The notes under the pieces: model-generated
Told to the model about the DNA's origin: nothing
Databases searched by the model: none
The model's input: only the letters and a program-made list of their open reading frames with translations
Made by a program: the position numbers and the translations under genes
Source of the DNA: Manihot esculenta
Taxonomy: Eukaryota; Streptophyta; Magnoliopsida; Malpighiales; Euphorbiaceae
Assembly: GCF_001659605.2 (NCBI RefSeq)
Contig: NC_035173.2
Location: forward strand, 10,497,065-10,561,064
Reading direction: 5' to 3'
DNA length: 64,000 nt
Shown: piece after piece, positions 59,736-64,000 of the stretch
Layout of the letters: each line of letters begins with the position of its first letter
Numbering within the stretch: the first letter of the stretch is position 1

Positions 59736-60358
59736 ATAACACAGACAATCCACATCAAGGGTAAACCTGTCACCACATAGTCTCAGTAACTCTGCCGTGC
59801 CAAGGTGTAGAATCGAGCATCTGGTCTTCCTGTCTATATGTATACGTGTATATAACACCTGTACTTACCATTGCCAGGGCGTAATCAAAGGCTCCTGGTC
59901 TTTACTATACCTGCCAGGGCGTAGTCAAAGGCTCCTGGTCTTAACTATACCTGCCAGGGCGTAGTCAAAGGCTCCTGGTCTTAACTCAGAGACTATTGGA
60001 TCATTCAGCATTCACCCACATCAACACTTAACTATGCAATGCAACATATTCGTGGATTCTAATGCAATCAACCTATTGCATAATCATGATGCATGAGATA
60101 TGCTAAAATCATTCCATTGCTTAACTAAAAGGATTAAGTTTAGTTCCACTCACCTCTGGCTATCTGAACTGACTGACTCTGCAGGCTCTATAAACTCTGG
60201 AGCAGTACTCACTGCTGCTCTCTCTGGTGCCTCTGGTCTGTGTAAGCACAGAAAGACTCAAATGAGGGACCAAACTAGCTTAAGAATAACTCTATGAAAC
60301 TCCCTAAGAATCCCCTTAATCTTACTCTAAAACTCATGCAAAGCATGCAAAAGAAAAG

Positions 60359-61836
60359 TGTAATACCCGGCTAGACTCCAGTATCGAAATTCCTACCGTT
60401 CGGTGGAATCTCGGATGTCGGAGACCTCTAGAAGGGTAAAATCATGTTTTCACAAAATGTTTTCATGTTTTAATGATTTTTAAGTAAGAATGAATTTGAG
60501 TTTTTAAATGAAAAAGACCATGGAACCTTTACCAGGTTCGGCCGCCGAAAGTCATGTTCGGCCGCCGAACGTGGATAGGTTTTGGGAGCGCTTTTGGCCT
60601 CCGAAAGTCTTGTTTGAAAGAGCCAAAGGTTCGGCCGCCGAACATGCATGAGATGTGGGGGCACGTTCGGCCTCCGAACGTGAACTGGCCAGCCCCTATA
60701 TAAGAGCTCCATGGCCGAAACGGGCGAGTTTTCTCCCCATTTTCGACCACAAGATTTGAGCAAGTTTTGAGCTTGGAGACCAAGGAAGTTAAATCTCTCC
60801 CAACTCCGAGTTTAGGTCGTCTCTCTCTCGATCTTCAAGAGGTTCGGACCCGAGGAACCGAGGACCCCAGCAGTGAGTCAGCTGCTTCAGTCATTGTCAG
60901 AGCTAGCCAGAGGTGAGTAGAATAAACCTTTATGATTTAAAGCAAATAAATTACAAGTTTTGAGCATGTTCATGCATCATGAATGCCATGTGATGTATTA
61001 GGTTGTATGCATTAGAATCCACGAATATGTTGCATTGCATTTATGATGTTGATGTGGATTGGTTATTGGATGATCCTTTAGTCCTCATATGATATGATGA
61101 TGTTACAGCATGATACGGTATGGAAGTCCAGGTTGTACCCATTCTACGTCCCTGGCACGATGTAAGAGAAAGTCCAGGTTGTACCCATTCTACGTCCCTG
61201 GCACAGTTGGACTATGTAGAGGACTATTGGTGACAATACCATCCGAGATGTGATTTGTTGTGATGTGTTGCATTACATGTTGGCATGAGATTTTAAATGT
61301 TTTATTATTCTGCTCACTGGGCTCTAGTAGCTCACCCCTTTCCCTAATCCCCCAGGATTGCAGGTACGGGCTAGACAGAGAAGTCAAGAAGAGTGAAGTC
61401 TTATGTTTGTAATAGCTAGAATGTGGACATGACAAAATTGTATTATGATATATAGATTTGTAATGTAATGATATTGAGGTTTAGAAGTGTGCTTGACCAT
61501 AGTTTATTGTAATCCCTTTTTGATACATGATCTTAATGTTTATGGATGACTATGTTTGACCAACTCAATGCATGTTATGTCGCCCATTGAGGACATTGAT
61601 GAGATCCCACAGAGGGGTCAATGTTTATGTTTATGATTATGTTCAGAATATGCACAGGTTGAGTTTGGTATACGCAAAATGTATGAAAGAAAAGTTTTAA
61701 TTTTTATATATGTTGTGGATCATGTATGGGATTAAACAGGTTTACAGGTTACATGTCAGGCTTGCTACGGGTCCCGGCGGCCTTAAGCCGATCTGGATCC
61801 TAGCGCCGGTAGCAATCCGATTTTCGGGTCGTTACA
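60359..61836 (+). repeat. 5' LTR of chromovirus D (short subtype)
   Basis: 1478 bp from TGTAATACCC to GGGTCGTTACA, about 0.6-0.8 kb shorter than the other LTRs of the family because only one cluster of TTCGGCCGCCGAA words is present (60535-60685). A twice-repeated unit (GTCCAGGTTGTACCCATTCT type) occupies 61126-61205. It continues past the promoter into transcribed-region sequence shared with the others. Confidence 0.93.
60697..60704 (+). promoter_or_regulatory. TATA box of the element D LTR
   Basis: TATATAAG just after the CGGCCG word cluster and GGCCAGCCCC; the same relative place holds TATAAAAG in the minus-strand LTRs (3844-3837, 7638-7631). Confidence 0.7.
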
Positions 61837-61839
61837 GAA

Positions 61840-61851
61840 TGGTATCAGAGC
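61840..61851 (+). promoter_or_regulatory. Primer binding site of element D (initiator tRNA-Met)
   Basis: TGGTATCAGAGC, three bases after the LTR end, as in elements A and C. Confidence 0.93.
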
Positions 61852-62098
61852 CCTAGGTTCATATGGTCGGACCTAGAGTGTCGGGCTCATAGATGTTATA
61901 GAAGGTCAAGCACAATAGGAAGATCATGTCCACTAGGATAGGATGTAGAGTCCTGTCTTGTTTGATGATGTGAAATGCCATGATTTTATACATGTGCATT
62001 AATGATATGCTATGTATGTGATGAGGGTTCATGTGTGCCCACATGAACCATATGATGCTAATGTTTGCTTGATTATGTGCTGTTTTTCAGAAAACAGG

Positions 62099-64000
62099 AT
62101 GAGAGGAACTCGTCGATCAGCAAGATTGACTAGAGTGCCACTTGAGGATGAGGGCACGAGCGCCCGTCCTCCAGCATTGCCTAGGGCAATGTCTAGTAGG
62201 TCTAACAGAGAAAGAGCAGTGAGAGACCCTAGAAGGTCTCTGGATCTGGGTAGAAGCAGATCAGTGAGGGGAACAGTTCAGGGAGGATTGTCAGAGAACA
62301 TGGGGGAAGATATGGATGTAGAGCAGAGGAGGGATGGCAGTTTGGGAGTCAGTATGTCAGAAGAGGGAATGGGAGAGTCCCAAGGAGGCACTCAGGCCTC
62401 GGGATTTGTTCAGCCACCCCACTACCCACACTTCTCACAAAATCCTAGGTATTCGATGGGAGGTACATCGGATTACCCTAGCTTCACCCCTTGTCCCACA
62501 CAGATGCCATACCCACCCTACTATCCACCATACTCACAGTACCCAATGTATCCACCCCCACCTTACTATCCAAATCCAGATAACCCTACCTCAGAAAATG
62601 TTGCACCTCCACCACCCACAGAACCAGCAGCCCCAGTTACTCAACCTCCTAGATCTAGCTCAGCCAGTGGGAGCAAGGTCAAGATGACCGACTACATGAA
62701 ACTGGGTGCTCCTTAGTATGAAAAAGAGGATGACCCATTTGTGTATCTTGAGAGGGTTAAGGTGATCACAGATGAAATTGCGGCTGATGATAGTAGAGCC
62801 ATTCAGATGGCTGGGTTCACGCTTAAGTGCAAGAAGGCACGAGAATGGTTCAAGAATTATGTGAACCCGAGAGTGGACAGCATGACTTGGGAGGAGTTTG
62901 CAAACGAGTTTGCAGGATGGGCTTTTCCCGATAGCTCAAGGGAGCTGAAGATGATAGAGTTTGAGCAGTTGAGGCAGACCGATGAGATGGGTGTAGAAGA
63001 GTTCACAGACAGATTCTTGGAGTTGTTGCCATTTGCAGGGCAAAACCTTGACACAGACCAGAAAAGGTCAAGGAGGTATATCATGAAACTCCACTCCAGA
63101 TATTCCTCCTTGATCCAGTCAGCCGATAGGGAGAGCTTCCATGCCATAGTGGATATGGCCCGGAAAATGAAGGCCAGTGCCATCGTTCAGGGAACAGTCA
63201 AACAGTCAGTGGCACAGCCTTCTGGTTCTAAGACCCCAGGCTCTTCTTCTTTTAGTGCAGCAGCTTCAGGTAGCAAAAAGTGGAGTAACACCACTAGGAA
63301 GCCCAAGAAGAACAAGTTTTGGAACAAGGTTAAGTCCAGTCTGGGATTAGGGGGTGGCTCAAGCTTTGGTGCTGATAATGCAGTTTGTGCAAAGTGTAGT
63401 AGACCACACAAGGGAGTTTGCCGGGCTGGGACAGCAGCCTGCTTCAGATGCGGGCAAGAGGGACACATGGCTCGGGAGTGTCCTAGGGCAGTTTTTGGAG
63501 CACAGTCTCAGCAGACAGCTTCTGGTAGTGTGGCTCAGCCAGTAGCTCCAGCCATGACTCAGGCCAGTGGCAGAGGTAGAGGGAGAGGGGCAGCCTCTTC
63601 TTCAGCGGGTTTCAGAGGTGAAGGTCCATCAGCTCCAGCACGGATCTTCACAATGACTCAGCAGGAGGCAGATGCATCTAACACCGTGGTGGCAGGTAAC
63701 TTAGTCATTGGTTGTTCAGATGTGTATGCCTTGATGGACCCTGGTGCATCCCATTCTTTTATTGCTCCGAGAGCCGTCCAGAGGTTGGGGTTGATGATCT
63801 CTGAGTTAGAGTGTCCTCTCTGGGTCAGTGGACCCAAGTGTGATCCATCAGTGGCAGAGTCAGTCTGCCAGTGCAGTCTAGTCTTTGTTGAGGGAAGATG
63901 CCTTTCCGCCGACCTTGTGGTTCTAGACTTGACAGATTTTGACGTCATTCTAGGGATGGACTGGTTATCTACGCATGGTGCTACCTTGGACTGCAGGGAC
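62099..64000 (+). pseudogene. Chromovirus D gag-protease (open to window edge apart from one stop)
   Basis: Starts ATG 62099 (MRGTRRSARL). Capsid domain, knuckles CAKCSRPHKGVC and CFRCGQEGHMAREC, GRGRGRG linker and protease DPGASHSF with ILGMDWL near the edge. The only lesion seen is a TAG at 62714-62716, in front of the capsid core (between KLGAP and YEKEDDPF); after it the same frame stays open for the remaining 1284 bases. With pol outside the window it cannot be said whether the rest is intact. Confidence 0.9.

Larger units (their letters stand above)
44561..60358 (-). mobile_element. Ty3/gypsy chromovirus C (Tekay-like) with two insertions in its 5' LTR
   Basis: Minus-strand element: 3' LTR 44561-46832, polypurine tract 46833-46845, gag-pol 51828-46912, primer binding site 52054-52043, 5' LTR from 52058 rightwards. 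The 5' LTR is interrupted by element E (52634-59735) and again at 60359 by element D; its remaining part lies beyond the window. Visible parts of the two LTRs differ at only a few positions in the first 570 bp, so the element is fairly young. Left target-site sequence would be ATACC (44556-44560); its mate is outside the window. Confidence 0.92.
52058..60358 (-). repeat. 5' LTR of chromovirus C, in two visible pieces
   Basis: Piece one, 52058-52633, matches 44561-45130. Piece two, 59736-60358, matches about 45127-45750, including the three-copy tandem unit (59875-59990). Between them is element E, beyond them element D. The rest of the LTR, about 1.07 kb, should continue after element D outside the window. 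Confidence 0.92.
60359..64000 (+). mobile_element. Ty3/gypsy chromovirus D (Tekay-like), 5' part, cut by window edge
   Basis: Plus-strand element: LTR 60359-61836, primer binding site 61840-61851, gag from 62099 and protease to the window edge. It sits in the 5' LTR of element C, in opposite orientation. Pol and the 3' LTR are beyond the window. Gag differs noticeably from that of C and is closer to A (shared FSENRMRGTRRSARL leader). Confidence 0.92.

Overview
This window is nuclear DNA of a flowering plant. The coding content is almost entirely plant-type LTR retrotransposons (Ty3/gypsy Tekay-like chromoviruses, an Athila-like gypsy derivative, Ty1/copia), a plant L1-type LINE and a CACTA DNA transposon, set in AT-rich spacer. 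The only plausible host genes are short plant proteins built from ubiquitin-like (UBL) folds. The gypsy LTR family looks like those I associate with Euphorbiaceae genomes (cassava, rubber tree); that is an impression from memory, not something the sequence proves.

Layout. 1-11259 is a nest: a Ty1/copia element (+) holds a fragment of an Athila-like LTR (-), next to a fragment of a chromovirus LTR (+), which was entered by chromovirus A (-), whose gag zinc knuckle was entered by a solo LTR (1959-4099). 11260-19468 is AT-rich spacer with a (TA)n tract, a decayed LINE (14696-17080, -) and a foldback repeat. 19469-27732 is one old Ty1/copia element (-) cut into pieces by a MITE (26666-26897), a short repeat (20872-21285) and a roughly 1.9 kb hAT-like AT-rich insert that itself carries a solo chromovirus LTR (21689-23744, TSD CAAAC).

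28500-40060 is the host-gene island: a convergent pair of UBL genes (28968-29459 +, 29849-30673 -) and a diverged second copy of the pair (37890-38379 +, broken; 38896-39729 -, intact), plus a third fragment at 39957-40060. Between the two copies lies a 4.1 kb CACTA element (31643-35721) that carries an intron-containing piece of a V-ATPase proteolipid (subunit c) gene and a second exon-like segment: a Pack-CACTA.

40061-44560 is very AT-rich spacer followed by a degenerate tandem array with a 77 bp period. 44561-64000 is a second nest: chromovirus C (-; gag-pol readable end to end but with three in-frame stops) has its 5' LTR entered by an Athila-like non-autonomous element E (52634-59735, near-identical LTRs, gag and protease but no RT or integrase) and by chromovirus D (60359 to the window edge, +).

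Nothing here acts as a pathway. The points of interest are the UBL gene duplication, the gene-capturing CACTA, the unusual repeated words in the LTRs and in element E, and the relative dating the nests allow. All boundaries and comparisons were made by eye; no alignment or database search was run.
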